From positions 1 to 35,734 of the forward strand of contig JAKOZT010000089.1 in the NCBI GenBank assembly GCA_029779845.1: a DNA stretch of 35,734 bases, read 5' to 3'. Origin of the DNA: Pseudomonadota bacterium. Its GTDB lineage: Bacteria > Pseudomonadota > Gammaproteobacteria > Burkholderiales > Burkholderiaceae_C. This document shows, piece after piece, positions 11,845 through 21,020 of the stretch. A program made the position numbers and the translations under genes. The notes below the pieces were generated by a model, which saw only the letters and a list, made by a program, of their open reading frames with translations, searched no databases and was not told where the DNA came from. Numbering within the stretch: position 1 is the first letter of the stretch; each line of letters starts with the position of its first letter.

Positions 11845-12308
11845 GGGGCGCCTTTCTTCGTCAGCCAGCGGGTGGCGCAAGTAGACCAACCCGTAGCTGC
11901 GGCTGTGGTCGCACGCTCGTCGCGCTGGTTCACGGTGAAACTGAAGTCTCCGACGAGCGTGCCCGCGGTCCCCATGGCGAGGAGCGTGTATTGCGTCGCA
12001 TCCAGCGTGCCGGTGCAACTGACGACGAAGTCGCCGAAGGTCCGTGTCCCGACGCCGCGCTGGCACGGCGAGGTGAACGCGCCGACGGTGGCATAGCTGC
12101 GGTTGTCCTGGAAGTGGCGCTCCATGTCGGCGCGCATCGCCGTCAGGCCATTGGTCGCATCGACCAGCGCACCGCGGATCACGTAGTCGCGGTAGCTCGG
12201 GTAGGCGATCGCCGCGAGGATGCCGATGATCGCCACGACGACCATCACTTCGATGAGCGTGAAGCCTCGCGCAAAGCGCTTGAACGGCCGACGGATCGCA
12301 GGAGTCAT
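11838..12308 (-). CDS. pilE: PilE-type minor pilin
   Basis: A 156-residue type IV pilin with leader MTPAIRRPFKRFARG and mature start FTLIEVMVVVAIIGILAAIAYPSYRDYV. Two cysteines near the C-terminus (STCATRW and the final GAPC) could form the usual D-region disulfide. The ATG at 12308 is preferred over an in-frame TTG at 12323 because GGGGA lies 8 bases upstream of it. It is the first gene of the minor-pilin part and follows dgt after 109 bases. Its position among minor-pilin genes argues for the minor pilin PilE, not the major pilin. Confidence 0.9.
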   Translation of the reverse strand: MTPAIRRPFKRFARGFTLIEVMVVVAIIGILAAIAYPSYRDYVIRGALVDATNGLTAMRADMERHFQDNRSYATVGAFTSPCQRGVGTRTFGDFVVSCTGTLDATQYTLLAMGTAGTLVGDFSFTVNQRDERATTAAATGWSTCATRWLTKKGAPC

Positions 12309-12342
12309 CGCGGTTGTCCCCAATGGGATTGATCGTGCGGCG

Positions 12343-12348
12343 ATTATC
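12343..12348 (-). promoter_or_regulatory. Possible -10 element upstream of pilE
   Basis: GATAAT on the minus strand matches the sigma-70 -10 box at five of six positions and lies 34 bases before the pilE start. No matching -35 box is visible; the expected position falls inside a GC-only palindrome (12362-12381). This could be an activator-dependent promoter for the minor-pilin genes or a chance match. Confidence 0.3.
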
Positions 12349-12361
12349 GAAGTCGCCCTGC

Positions 12362-12381
12362 ACGCGCGGCGCGCCGCGCGT
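12362..12381. repeat. 20-bp perfect palindrome between dgt and pilE
   Basis: ACGCGCGGCG (12362-12371) is followed directly by its reverse complement (12372-12381). It lies 37 bases beyond the dgt stop and covers the place where a -35 box for the pilE -10 element would be. No U-tract follows on the minus strand, so it is not a standard terminator. It could be an operator, an mRNA hairpin or a by-product of high GC. Confidence 0.5.
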
Positions 12382-12417
12382 CTGGCCGCGCGTGCCGTTC
12401 GTCGGCCGCCGCGCGGA

Positions 12418-13575
12418 TCAGGCGAGTTCGGCGGCCAGCGAGCCTGGGCCGAACAACCGCATGTGCTCGCGCAGCGCGAAGCGGTCCGTCATGCCGGCGA
12501 TGTAGTCGACCACGGCCACCTCCAGCGGGCGCCGTTCGCGGTGTGCCTCGGGCAGTTCATCGGGCCGTTGCAGATAGGCCGTGAAGAGTTCACGGATCAC
12601 CTGCTGTGCGGCGCGCGTGGTGCGCCAGACGCGCTCGTGCCGATAGAGCCGGTCGCGCAGGAAGGCCTGCAGTTCCTGCACCTGCGCCGCAGTGGCTTCG
12701 CTCATGCGCACCAGCGGCGGCGCGCGACGCACGGCGTCGGCGCTGTCGATACCATCCTGCTCGATCGCTTTCAGGGTCGCACGCACGGTGTCGTCGATCA
12801 GCTGCGCGATCAAGCCGCGCAGCAGCGTGTAGAGCAGGCGGCGCCCGACCAGCTCCGGATGCGCGGCGATCGCCTGCGCATGCAACCGCGCCAGCAGCGG
12901 CAGTTCCAGCAATTGCTCGTAGTCGAGCAGGCCGGCGCGCACGCCGTCGTCGAGATCGTGCGCGTTGTAGGCGATCGAGTCGGCCAGGTTGGCCAGCTGG
13001 GCTTCCAGGCTCGGCTGCGTTCGTTCGAGAAAGCGCCGTCCCACCCCGCCCGGCTCGTCGTCTTCCAGCGCCTGCGCGTTGCGGCGCGAGCAGTGTTTGA
13101 GGATGCCCTCGCGCGTTTCGAAGCACAGGTTCAGCCCGGGGTACTCCGGGTAGCGCTCTTCGAGCAGGTCGACCACGCGCAGGCTCTGCAGATTGTGCTC
13201 GAAGCCGCCGGCGTCGGGCGCGGCGGCACGATAGGCCTCGTCGAGCGCGTCCTGCCCGGCGTGGCCGAAGGGCGTGTGGCCGAGGTCGTGCGCCAGCGAG
13301 ATCGCTTCGCACAGGTCTTCGTGCAGGCCGAGCCGGCGCGCCATCGAGCGCGCCATCTGCGCCACTTCCAGCGTGTGCGTCAGCCGCGTGCGGAACAGGT
13401 CGCCCTCGTGATTGAGGAAGACCTGCGTCTTGTAGACCAGGCGCCGGAACGCCGTGCTGTGGACGATGCGGTCGCGGTCGCGCTGGAACTCGTTGCGGTG
13501 AGGGTCGGGCGGCAGCAGGTAGCGGCGCCCGCGCGAGTCTTCGGACCGGCTGGCGTAGGGCGCCAGTTCATTCAT
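12418..13575 (-). CDS. dgt: Deoxyguanosinetriphosphate triphosphohydrolase-like protein (HD domain)
   Basis: A 385-residue dNTP triphosphohydrolase that would convert dGTP or other dNTPs to the deoxynucleoside and tripolyphosphate, trimming nucleotide pools. The family opening is present ([33 protein letters not shown]), then [33 protein letters not shown] with the first metal His, [17 protein letters not shown] with the HD pair, and [19 protein letters not shown] with the last metal Asp. The size fits the short Dgt type 2 group. The start at 13575 overlaps the aroB stop by 4 bases (ATGA). aroB-dgt adjacency is common in betaproteobacteria; the link is probably positional and not metabolic. 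Confidence 0.95.
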   Translation of the reverse strand: MNELAPYASRSEDSRGRRYLLPPDPHRNEFQRDRDRIVHSTAFRRLVYKTQVFLNHEGDLFRTRLTHTLEVAQMARSMARRLGLHEDLCEAISLAHDLGHTPFGHAGQDALDEAYRAAAPDAGGFEHNLQSLRVVDLLEERYPEYPGLNLCFETREGILKHCSRRNAQALEDDEPGGVGRRFLERTQPSLEAQLANLADSIAYNAHDLDDGVRAGLLDYEQLLELPLLARLHAQAIAAHPELVGRRLLYTLLRGLIAQLIDDTVRATLKAIEQDGIDSADAVRRAPPLVRMSEATAAQVQELQAFLRDRLYRHERVWRTTRAAQQVIRELFTAYLQRPDELPEAHRERRPLEVAVVDYIAGMTDRFALREHMRLFGPGSLAAELA

Positions 13576-14666
13576 CCGATGCACTCGGCGATCACCGGGG
13601 CGACCACCTCGTCGGGCACGGCGCGCATCGCGGCGCGGCCGGGCGCTTCGATCACGACGTAGCGGATCGCACCGCCTTCGGTCTTCTTGTCGACGTGCAT
13701 CAGCTCGAGCCAGCGCTCGCGGCCGAGATCGGGCCCTCGCACCGGCAGCCCGACCTTCGCCACCAGCGCGCGCACTCGCTCGACGTAGCCGGCATCGACG
13801 AGGCCGAGCCGCTGCGACAGTCGCGCCGCCATCACCATGCCGCAACCGACCGCCTCGCCGTGCAGCCACTCGCCGTAGCCGAGGCCAGCCTCGATCGCGT
13901 GGCCGAAGGTGTGGCCGAAGTTGAGGATGGCACGCAGGCCCTGCTCGCGCTCGTCGGCGCCGACCACCTGCGCCTTGATCTCGCACGAGCGCTTGACGGC
14001 GTGCAGCAGCGCCGCGGGTTCGAGGGTGACCAGGGCGTCGGCGTTCGTCTCGATCCAGCCGAAGAAGGCGTCGTCGGCGATCGGCCCGTACTTGATCACC
14101 TCGGCCAGCCCGGCGGCGACTTCGCGCCGGGGCAGCGTCGCCAGCGTGTCGAGATCGGCGATCACGCGCAGCGGCTGGTAGAAGGCGCCGATCATGTTCT
14201 TGCCGAGCGGGTGGTTGATCGCCGTCTTGCCGCCCACCGACGAATCCACCTGCGCCAGCAGCGTGGTCGGCACCTGCACGAAGGGCACGCCGCGCATGTA
14301 GCAGGCGGCGGCGAAGCCCGTCATGTCGCCGACCACGCCGCCGCCGAGCGCATACAGCACGGTCTTGCGGTCGCAGCCGTGGCCGAGCAGCGCGTCGAAG
14401 ATGCGGTTGAGCGTGGCCCAGTCCTTGTGCGTCTCGCCATCCGGCAGCTCGACGACATGGATCTGTTCATGCCGGCCGCGCAGTACTTCGGCGAGGGCGC
14501 GCGCGTAGAGAGGCGCCACGGTCGTGTTGGTGACGATCATCGCGTCGCGCGAGCGCGGCAGATCGTCATAGCTGGCGGCGTCGCGCAGCAGGCCGGAGCC
14601 GATCAGGATGTCGTAGCTGCGCTCCGCCAAGTCGATGCGAACGCGCTGCGAGGTCTTGGAAGTCAT
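13572..14666 (-). CDS. aroB: 3-dehydroquinate synthase
   Basis: This 364-residue enzyme converts DAHP to 3-dehydroquinate, the second step of the shikimate pathway to aromatic amino acids and folate. It has the NAD-binding [45 protein letters not shown] block, the catalytic region [11 protein letters not shown], and zinc ligands in [11 protein letters not shown] and the later WLHGEAV. The length is normal. It follows aroK after 28 bases and overlaps dgt by 4 bases, so aroK-aroB-dgt is one transcription unit. Confidence 0.98.
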   Translation of the reverse strand: MTSKTSQRVRIDLAERSYDILIGSGLLRDAASYDDLPRSRDAMIVTNTTVAPLYARALAEVLRGRHEQIHVVELPDGETHKDWATLNRIFDALLGHGCDRKTVLYALGGGVVGDMTGFAAACYMRGVPFVQVPTTLLAQVDSSVGGKTAINHPLGKNMIGAFYQPLRVIADLDTLATLPRREVAAGLAEVIKYGPIADDAFFGWIETNADALVTLEPAALLHAVKRSCEIKAQVVGADEREQGLRAILNFGHTFGHAIEAGLGYGEWLHGEAVGCGMVMAARLSQRLGLVDAGYVERVRALVAKVGLPVRGPDLGRERWLELMHVDKKTEGGAIRYVVIEAPGRAAMRAVPDEVVAPVIAECIG

Positions 14667-14694
14667 GCGCCGAGTTTACGGCGCGGGTGCGACC

Positions 14695-15291
14695 TCAGTG
14701 CCGCGGAGGCTCAACCGGAGAGCGCGCCAGATGCGCCGGCAGCGCACCGGATAGCTCGAGCTGCATCAGCACCATGTTGACCAGCGTCGGCACCGAAGGC
14801 CGGCCCGTCTCGACGACGAAGTGCGCGCACTCGCGGTAGAGCGGGTCGCGTGCGGCGTACAACTCGCGCAGCCGCGCCATCGGGTCCTTCACCTGCAGCA
14901 GCGGGCGGTGCGTGTCGTGCCGCAGGCGCCGGAACAGTTCCTCCGGTGTCGAGCGCAGGTAGATCACGGTGCAGCGTTCGCGCAGCGCACGGCGATTGGC
15001 TTCGCGCAGGCAGGCGCCGCCGCCGGTGGCGATCACCCGGGGGCCGGCGTGGCGCGTCAGTTCGTCGACGACGCCCTGTTCGATGTCGCGGAAGGAAGCC
15101 TCGCCCTCGCGCTCGAAGTGCGCCCGGATCGGTTCACCCAGGCGCTCTTCAATCAGCGTATCGGAGTCGACGAACGGCCAGTCGAGCCGGCGCGCCAGCT
15201 GGCGGCCGACGGTGGACTTGCCACCGCCGGGCATGCCGACCAGCGCGAGCGGAGCGCAACGATCAGTTGGGGTTCGTGCAGCTTCCAGCAA
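14695..15291 (-). CDS. aroK: Shikimate kinase, probable TTG start
   Basis: Shikimate kinase phosphorylates shikimate with ATP. The P-loop GMPGGGKST (residues 19-27) is followed by the shikimate-binding [13 protein letters not shown], by [10 protein letters not shown], and by the lid region [28 protein letters not shown]. No ATG or GTG precedes the P-loop in this frame; the only start codon between the upstream in-frame stop and the P-loop strand is the TTG at 15291-15289. That start lies 29 bases inside the end of the Ig-like lipoprotein gene and lacks a clear ribosome-binding site, pointing to coupled translation. The C-terminal tail is slightly longer than in many AroK proteins. Confidence 0.95.
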   Translation of the reverse strand: MLEAARTPTDRCAPLALVGMPGGGKSTVGRQLARRLDWPFVDSDTLIEERLGEPIRAHFEREGEASFRDIEQGVVDELTRHAGPRVIATGGGACLREANRRALRERCTVIYLRSTPEELFRRLRHDTHRPLLQVKDPMARLRELYAARDPLYRECAHFVVETGRPSVPTLVNMVLMQLELSGALPAHLARSPVEPPRH

Positions 15292-16921
15292 CGCCGTAGG
15301 GGCTGATCTGGTACGCGGGGGACGCCGAGGTGTTGTTGGCCGAAGCCGCGTCGATCGGCACCGGCGTCAACGCGTAAGAGGCGCGCCCTTCGGTTCCAGC
15401 GATGCCTGACGCCGCCACGGTGATCAACGCATCGACCCAGCTGCCGTGGTTCTGGTTATAGGTAACCTCAAGCACTGCACTGCCCGCCGCATCCGTCTTG
15501 TTGGACAACAGGCGCACGCTCACGTCGGCCTTGCGAGGCCACAAGATGCCATTGCCATCGCGATCTTCGCCTGTGTCCAGCACGCCGTTGCGGTTTGTGT
15601 CCTCATTAGCGCAGTTCGCCGCCGTGACCACCTGTGCCCAACGGCTACCGCTGACAACGTAGTAGCCTTTGTGGTAGCGCAGCAGATCGATCGACGCCAC
15701 CAGGCTGACATCCGGAACGACATTGCCGGCCGAGTCCACGACGACAATGTTGAATTGCTTCGTGTAGGTCAGCGTACCGGTGACGATCGTGCCGTTGGTG
15801 CCGATCGTCACACTCAACGGTTCGGAACTGACTGTGACAGTCTGCGTCGCAAAGGTCGTGCAGTTGAGGAAGTTCGGATCGGTGTCGCTGACGCCGTAGC
15901 ACGCGCGCACCGTCACTCCGTTGGTCGGACTCGAGCGAGTGCCGGGAACATAGGCGGTGGTCACCACGCCGTCGGCATTGCTGTACAGAATGTCTGGCGC
16001 GTTACCGACCGTGAAGGTGCCGCCCACACTGTTGGCATTGCCGGCGAGGTCAAAGCGCACGCGCACGTTCGGGATCGGACGGTTGGACGCATCGACGAAC
16101 AACGCACGCACTTCGGCGCGGTTGCTCTGGCTGCCCGGCAGGTTGACCGCAACGACGCTCGGCGTCACGCGCACCGACCCAGACGAGATCGTCGCGGTCA
16201 CGACCGGAACGGCGCCAGTCGCCTGCACCTGAATCGTCTGCACGTCGGTCGCGCCGGCTACCGTCGCCGTAACGGTGTAGTTGCCCACCGCGGCTGGTGC
16301 CGTGTAGTTGAAGACGAACTCGCCGTTGGCGTCGGTCGTACCACTGGCCGCCGCCGGACTCAGGCCCGCACCAGCCACTTGCACCGCCTGGCCATTCATC
16401 GGGTTTCCTGCTTGATCGACGGCGCGGTAGCGGATCGTGCCGGCGCCCGACGGCTCGAGGATTGCGGGCGAGACGGTCGCCTCGATCTTCGCGCCGTACA
16501 CCTGGATCTGCGCGGTGCGCGTGATGCCGCCGCCCGTCGCCTGCACGGTGATGACGCGGTTCGACCGGTTCGCACCGATCGTCAACGAGCCGGTGACCTT
16601 GCCTTCCGTGTCGGTCTTCGTCGAGCCGACCTGCAAGACACCATCCGAATCGACGCTCAACGCGACAGCCACGTCGGCGAGCGCGTTGCGCGAACTGTTC
16701 AACGCCGTGGCCGTGATCGTCGTGGTCTCGGAACCAGTATTCGCCAGCAACGTAGGCGACGCCGTCAGAACGATGTCCGCGACCACCGTGGTGCCGGTTC
16801 CGGTACCACCACCGCTACCACTGCCGCCACCAAACGGCGAATCACCCGAACTGCCGCCGCCGCCGCAGGCGTTCAGCAGCACGGCACACACAAGAATCCA
16901 GATTGCCTTGACCAGCTTCAT
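15263..16921 (-). CDS. Lipoprotein with Big-1/Ig-like domains, inserted between pilQ and aroK
   Basis: A 552-residue probable outer-membrane lipoprotein of unknown function. The signal sequence [19 protein letters not shown] has a lipobox (Leu-Asn-Ala-Cys19), followed by a Gly/Ser/Thr-rich linker to about residue 45. Several bacterial Ig-like repeats of Big-1 type follow, recognised by recurring patterns such as [65 protein letters not shown] and [16 protein letters not shown] count about four. Residues 441-458 ([18 protein letters not shown]) form two tandem calcium-loop-like motifs. The ATG at 16921 lies 44 bases after the pilQ stop with GAGAGCGAG upstream, and the 3' end overlaps aroK by 29 bases. 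Such domains are common in adhesins and invasins. A role at the secretin or as a pilus-linked adhesin is inference from position only. Confidence 0.88.
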   Translation of the reverse strand: MKLVKAIWILVCAVLLNACGGGGSSGDSPFGGGSGSGGGTGTGTTVVADIVLTASPTLLANTGSETTTITATALNSSRNALADVAVALSVDSDGVLQVGSTKTDTEGKVTGSLTIGANRSNRVITVQATGGGITRTAQIQVYGAKIEATVSPAILEPSGAGTIRYRAVDQAGNPMNGQAVQVAGAGLSPAAASGTTDANGEFVFNYTAPAAVGNYTVTATVAGATDVQTIQVQATGAVPVVTATISSGSVRVTPSVVAVNLPGSQSNRAEVRALFVDASNRPIPNVRVRFDLAGNANSVGGTFTVGNAPDILYSNADGVVTTAYVPGTRSSPTNGVTVRACYGVSDTDPNFLNCTTFATQTVTVSSEPLSVTIGTNGTIVTGTLTYTKQFNIVVVDSAGNVVPDVSLVASIDLLRYHKGYYVVSGSRWAQVVTAANCANEDTNRNGVLDTGEDRDGNGILWPRKADVSVRLLSNKTDAAGSAVLEVTYNQNHGSWVDALITVAASGIAGTEGRASYALTPVPIDAASANNTSASPAYQISPYGVAGSCTNPN

Positions 16922-16965
16922 CGCGGGTACTCGCTCTCGTTCAGATGGGTATTGCGGGGCTCGAA

Positions 16966-19101
16966 TCAGAGCGAACCGCTGCGATCGGTCACGACCTTGG
17001 GCGTCAGGAAGATCAGCAACTCCGTACGCTCCGAGGTCCTCGTGGTCGTCTTGAACAGGTTGCCGAGCACCGGGATGTCGCCGAGGAACGGCACCTTGGT
17101 CACGTCGGTACGGTCGCTCTGCTCGAAGATGCCGCCGATCACCACCGTGCCGCCGTTCTCGACCAGCACCTGGGTCTTCACGTGCTTGGTGTCGATCGCG
17201 AAGCCGGCGGCCGTGGCTTGGCCGACGCTGTCCTTGTTGACGTCCACGTCGAGAATCACGCTGCCTTCCGGCGTGATCTGTGGCGTGACTTCCAGCTTCA
17301 GGTTGGCCTTGCGGAATTGCAACGAGGTCGCACCGCTCGAAGTCGCCACCTGGTACGGCAATTCCGTACCCTGCTCGATCAGCGCCTTGGTCTGGTCGGC
17401 CGTCACCACGCGCGGGCTCGAGACCACCTTGCCCTTGCCATCGGCTTCCAGCGCCGAGATCTCGAGGTTCAGGAAGCGGTTCGACGAAGCGCCGAACAGC
17501 GACAACGCGAACGACGCCGGGTTGTAGTTGTTCTGGCCGATCGCCGGCAGCGACAGGAAAGTCGTGTTGCTGAAATCGACATCGTTGACGTCCGCCTGCC
17601 GCGTCTGCGCGCCGATGGCGCTCATATTGCCGCCCACGGTGACGCGGTTGTTGCCACCCACGCTCCAGCCCGGCACACCGCCGCGCAGGCCGCGCAGGTC
17701 GGTGGCACCCAGCTTGGCACCCAGCGAACGGCCGAAGTTGTCGTCGGCGATGACGATGCGCGCCTCGATCAAGACTTGCCGGACTGGCACATCGATCTTG
17801 CCGATCAGCATCTGGATCTCTTCCAGCTTCGACGGAATGTCGCTGACAAACAGCTGGTTGGTCCGCGTCTCGAAGATCACACTGCCACGGGGCGAGAGGA
17901 TCTTCGTGCCGGTTCCGCTGCCACCACCGGACTGACCCGTCAGGCCCTTGGCAATCTCCTCCGCCTTGGCGTAGTTGAGCTGGAACGCCTGCGTGCGCAG
18001 CGGTTCGAGCTGCGCCACCTGTGCCTTCGACTCGAGCTCGACCTTCTCCTTGGCGGCCAATTCATCCTTGGGCGCGATCCAGATCACGTTGCCCGACTTG
18101 CGCAGCCCCAGGCCCTTGGCCTGCAGGATGATGTCCAGCGCCTGGTCCCAGGGCACGTCCTTCAGTCGCAGCGTCACGTTGCCGGTGACGGTGTCGCTGG
18201 TCACCACGTTGAAGTTGGTGAAGTCGGCAATGACTTGCAGCAGCGCCCGAACCTCGATGTTCTGGAAGTTCAGCGACAGCTTCTCGCCGGCGTAACCGGG
18301 GCCTTGCGTCAGCTTGTTCGGGTCGACCTTCTGCGGGCGCACCTCGAGCACGAACTGGTTGTCGCTCTGGTAGGCGCTGTGCTCCCAGCTGCCGCGCGGG
18401 TTGACGGTCAGGCGCACGCGGTCGCCCTGCTGCGCGGTGGTGATGGTCTGCACCGGCGTGCCGAAGTCGGTCACGTCGAAGCGCTTGCGCAGGTTCTCCG
18501 GCAGCGTCGAGCGCAGAAACTCGACCACCAGGCTCTGGCCCTGCTGGCGGATGTCGACGCCGACCTGGTTGTTCGGCAGCTCGACGATCACGCGCCCGGC
18601 GCCGTCGTTGCCGCGGCGGAAGTCGATGTCTTTCAACGCGAGCTGGTCGCGATTCAGGCTCTCGGCGAAGCGCACTGGCTCGCCGCTGGCCGACGGCGCC
18701 GGCTGCGCGACGGCGGCCGCGGCGGTATCGAGCACCAGCACCAGCGCCTTGCCCTGCAGCTGCGCCTTGTAATTGGTGGCCTGCTTGAGGTTGAGCACCA
18801 GGCGCGTGCGCTCACCGGCCTGCGCGACGTTGACGCTGCGCAGGTTGCCCTGGTTGATCTCCACCGAGTTGCGGCCCAGCGCGTTGCCCACGCCGGGCAG
18901 GTCGATCGCGATGCGCGGCGGCGTCTGGATCGTGAAGCCCGCCGGCACGGCCGCCAGCGGCTCGCTCAGCTCGATGCGGACGACCTCGGCCGTGCCCTGC
19001 TGCGTGCTGTTGATCGACTGGATGGCGTTCTGCGCCCAGCCCGCCAGCGGCGCGCCAAGGCCCAACACGAGTGCCAGTGCGCGAACGCGCCACATGCTCA
19101 T
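16966..19101 (-). CDS. pilQ: Type IV pilus secretin PilQ
   Basis: A 711-residue outer-membrane secretin that forms the pilus exit channel and binds peptidoglycan. After the signal peptide (MSMWRVRALALVLGLGAPLAGWA) come two AMIN-type beta domains (about 25-125 and 160-260), a secretin short N-terminal domain (about 290-345, LSLNFQNIEVRALLQVIADFT), a secretin N1 domain with FQLNYAKAEEIAKGL, and the C-terminal secretin domain ending VPFLGDIPVLGNLFKTTTRTSERTELLIFLTPKVV. The start at 19101 is preferred because AGGAG lies 9 bases upstream and a normal signal peptide results. An ATG at 19128 that overlaps the pilP stop as ATGA would add ten polar residues and is the alternative. Confidence 0.97.
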   Translation of the reverse strand: MSMWRVRALALVLGLGAPLAGWAQNAIQSINSTQQGTAEVVRIELSEPLAAVPAGFTIQTPPRIAIDLPGVGNALGRNSVEINQGNLRSVNVAQAGERTRLVLNLKQATNYKAQLQGKALVLVLDTAAAAVAQPAPSASGEPVRFAESLNRDQLALKDIDFRRGNDGAGRVIVELPNNQVGVDIRQQGQSLVVEFLRSTLPENLRKRFDVTDFGTPVQTITTAQQGDRVRLTVNPRGSWEHSAYQSDNQFVLEVRPQKVDPNKLTQGPGYAGEKLSLNFQNIEVRALLQVIADFTNFNVVTSDTVTGNVTLRLKDVPWDQALDIILQAKGLGLRKSGNVIWIAPKDELAAKEKVELESKAQVAQLEPLRTQAFQLNYAKAEEIAKGLTGQSGGGSGTGTKILSPRGSVIFETRTNQLFVSDIPSKLEEIQMLIGKIDVPVRQVLIEARIVIADDNFGRSLGAKLGATDLRGLRGGVPGWSVGGNNRVTVGGNMSAIGAQTRQADVNDVDFSNTTFLSLPAIGQNNYNPASFALSLFGASSNRFLNLEISALEADGKGKVVSSPRVVTADQTKALIEQGTELPYQVATSSGATSLQFRKANLKLEVTPQITPEGSVILDVDVNKDSVGQATAAGFAIDTKHVKTQVLVENGGTVVIGGIFEQSDRTDVTKVPFLGDIPVLGNLFKTTTRTSERTELLIFLTPKVVTDRSGSL

Positions 19102-19124
19102 GATCCGATTCTCCTGGTTGTGCT

Positions 19125-19670
19125 TCATCGCGCCGACTCCTGGAGTTGGAGGGCGCTGGCGCGCTCGATCCACTCGCCCGCTGCGTCCTGAACGATTTCG
19201 CGGAGCGCCACTTCGGTCTCCGAGATCCTGGTGATCTTCCCGTAGTTCTGCCCGATGTAGTCGCCCGCCTTGACCTGGTAGAGCAGGTTGTCGACGCGCA
19301 GCAGCGCGTACGGGCGACCGGCGCGCGAGACGCTGCCGACCATGCGCATGCTGTCCAGCGGGTAGGCCTCCAGCGGCTCCTTGCGGCGGTTGATCTCGGC
19401 GGCCAGCAGCGAGTTGGGCTGCCGCGCTTCCTGCTTCAGCGCCACGGTCAGCTTCTGGGCACTGAAAGGCTCGACACCGCTGAGCGCCGTGTACGGCTGC
19501 GGCGTGAACTTTTTCGGCGGCGTCAGCGGCGTCACGTTGGGCTTGGCCTCGCGGCGCTGCTGTTCCATCCACTGCGTCAGCTCTTCCTGCTCGGCGCCGC
19601 AGCCGGCCAGCAAGGCCGAGCCGGCGACGAGCGCCAGCGCAAGCCGCGCGTTCATCCTCAGGTCACTCAT
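19125..19670 (-). CDS. pilP: Type IV pilus assembly lipoprotein PilP
   Basis: A 181-residue inner-membrane lipoprotein that connects the PilMNO platform to the PilQ secretin. The signal sequence ends in the lipobox Leu-Ala-Gly-Cys24. A flexible Pro-rich segment follows (NVTPLTPPKKFTPQPYT), then the beta-sandwich homology region (SMRMVGSVSRAGRPYALLRVDNLLYQVKAGDYIGQNYGKI). It starts at 19670 with an ATGA overlap with pilO; an internal ATG five codons later is a less likely start. Length and order are standard. Confidence 0.97.
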   Translation of the reverse strand: MSDLRMNARLALALVAGSALLAGCGAEQEELTQWMEQQRREAKPNVTPLTPPKKFTPQPYTALSGVEPFSAQKLTVALKQEARQPNSLLAAEINRRKEPLEAYPLDSMRMVGSVSRAGRPYALLRVDNLLYQVKAGDYIGQNYGKITRISETEVALREIVQDAAGEWIERASALQLQESAR

Positions 19671-20383
19671 TTGCTGGCTCCCGCCGGCTTGCCCTTGGCC
19701 GCCGCCTTGGCCTTCTCGGCGCGCTGGCTCTCGACCTCGGCCGGATCCAGGTAGCGGTAGGTGCGCGCCGTCGCTTCCATCGTCAGCGCACCGCTGTCGC
19801 CGCCCTTGGCGTCCTTGGTCGCCGTGGCGATGCTCAGGTTGTGCAGGGTCACGATGCGCGACAGGTTGGCGATGTCGGCGGCGAACGCGCCGATGTCGTG
19901 GTAGCGGCCCGAGACCTTGATCGAGATCGGCAGCTCGGCGTAGTAGTCCTTGACCACCACGCTGCCGGGGCGGAACAGCTCGAACTGCAGGCCGCGCCCG
20001 ATGCCGGCCTGGTTGATGTCGGACAGCAGCGCGTCCATCTCGGCCTTGCCGGGCAGCTGCTTCTCGAGTTGCGTCACGTACTCCTCGACCTGCAGCTTCT
20101 GCTTGCGCAACTCGCCGAGGTTGACGGCCTGCGCCAGCTTGTTGCGGTAGTCCGCCTTCAGCGTCTGCTCCTTGCCGCGTTCGCCGTCCAGAGTGGTGTG
20201 GGCGTCGGACAGCAGCAGGAACCAGCCCAGCACCACCATCGCCAGCGCGAGGCCGCCCCAGGTCATCAGCTTGGGCAGCATCGGCCACTGGCCGGGCTCG
20301 TTCGGGTTGAGGTTGCGGAACTGGGACGCGGCGCCCTCGAACACCGAGTTCAGGTCGACGTTCATGCCTCGCTTGGTTGCCAT
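19667..20383 (-). CDS. pilO: Type IV pilus inner-membrane protein PilO
   Basis: A 238-residue bitopic membrane protein that pairs with PilN. A cytoplasmic N-terminus with the typical LNPNEPGQWP segment precedes one membrane helix (about residues 41-58, TWGGLALAMVVLGWFLLL), a periplasmic coiled coil (about 65-110) and a ferredoxin-like domain with ELFRPGSVVVKDYYAELPISIKVSGRYHDIGAF. The C-terminal tail is Lys/Ala-rich. It begins 7 bases after the pilN stop and overlaps pilP by 4 bases. Confidence 0.97.
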   Translation of the reverse strand: MATKRGMNVDLNSVFEGAASQFRNLNPNEPGQWPMLPKLMTWGGLALAMVVLGWFLLLSDAHTTLDGERGKEQTLKADYRNKLAQAVNLGELRKQKLQVEEYVTQLEKQLPGKAEMDALLSDINQAGIGRGLQFELFRPGSVVVKDYYAELPISIKVSGRYHDIGAFAADIANLSRIVTLHNLSIATATKDAKGGDSGALTMEATARTYRYLDPAEVESQRAEKAKAAAKGKPAGASK

Positions 20384-20390
20384 GACGTCC

Positions 20391-21020
20391 TCAAACCTTG
20401 TTGGCAGCCGCAGTGGCCGGAACCGCCGACGCCGCAGCGGCCGGCGCCGACGCCGCTTCCTGCGGCCGCTTGACGTTCAGCCGCATCGAGAATTCGAACA
20501 ACTGGCGCTGCTCCTTGTTGGCGGCCTGAGCCACCATCGACTTGCTCTCGACGAGGTCGGGCTTCACCAGCCACTCGGAGCTGTACGCTGTGTTGCGCAG
20601 CAGCTCGGAGATGCGCTCCTGCGTCTGCGCGATGCCCGACACCGTCAGCGCCTGGCCGTCCTGCTTGATGCTCTTGTAGTAGATGCCTTCGGGCGTCTGC
20701 TTGACCAGCTCGTTGAGCAGGTGCACCGGCACGTTGCGGTCGATCTGCAGGTCTTCGACGGCCTTCTGGCGCGCCTTGAGCGATTCGATCTCGGCGCGCA
20801 GCGTCGCGATGTCCTTGATCTGCACCTCGAGCTTCCGGATCTCGGCGGCGAGGAAGTCGTTGCGCGCCTGCTGCGACGAGGTCAGCTGCTGGACGATGAG
20901 GTACCAGATGCCGACGATCGCGAGGCCGGCCGCGGCAGCCGCGCCCAGGCCGGCGAAGAACGCGACCTTCCTGCGCTGGCGCTTTTCTTCCCGATGGGGA
21001 AGAAGGTTGATCAGGATCAC
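20391..21020 (-). CDS. pilN: Type IV pilus inner-membrane protein PilN, GTG start
   Basis: A 209-residue bitopic protein. The N-terminal ILINLLPHREEKR motif is the segment by which PilN docks onto cytoplasmic PilM. One membrane helix follows (about residues 20-45), then a coiled coil (about 50-95) and a periplasmic domain with GIYYKSIKQDGQALTVSGIAQTQERISELLRN. The tail is Ala/Pro-rich. The start codon is GTG, forming a GTGA overlap with the pilM stop, which suggests translational coupling; the INLLP motif leaves little doubt about the start. Confidence 0.97.
   Translation of the reverse strand: MILINLLPHREEKRQRRKVAFFAGLGAAAAAGLAIVGIWYLIVQQLTSSQQARNDFLAAEIRKLEVQIKDIATLRAEIESLKARQKAVEDLQIDRNVPVHLLNELVKQTPEGIYYKSIKQDGQALTVSGIAQTQERISELLRNTAYSSEWLVKPDLVESKSMVAQAANKEQRQLFEFSMRLNVKRPQEAASAPAAAASAVPATAAANKV

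Noticed and set aside
15446..17527. Plus-strand open frame of 693 codons, and the 748-codon frame at 16945-19191
   Set aside because: Both are antisense to the Ig-like lipoprotein and pilQ and show shadow-type composition.
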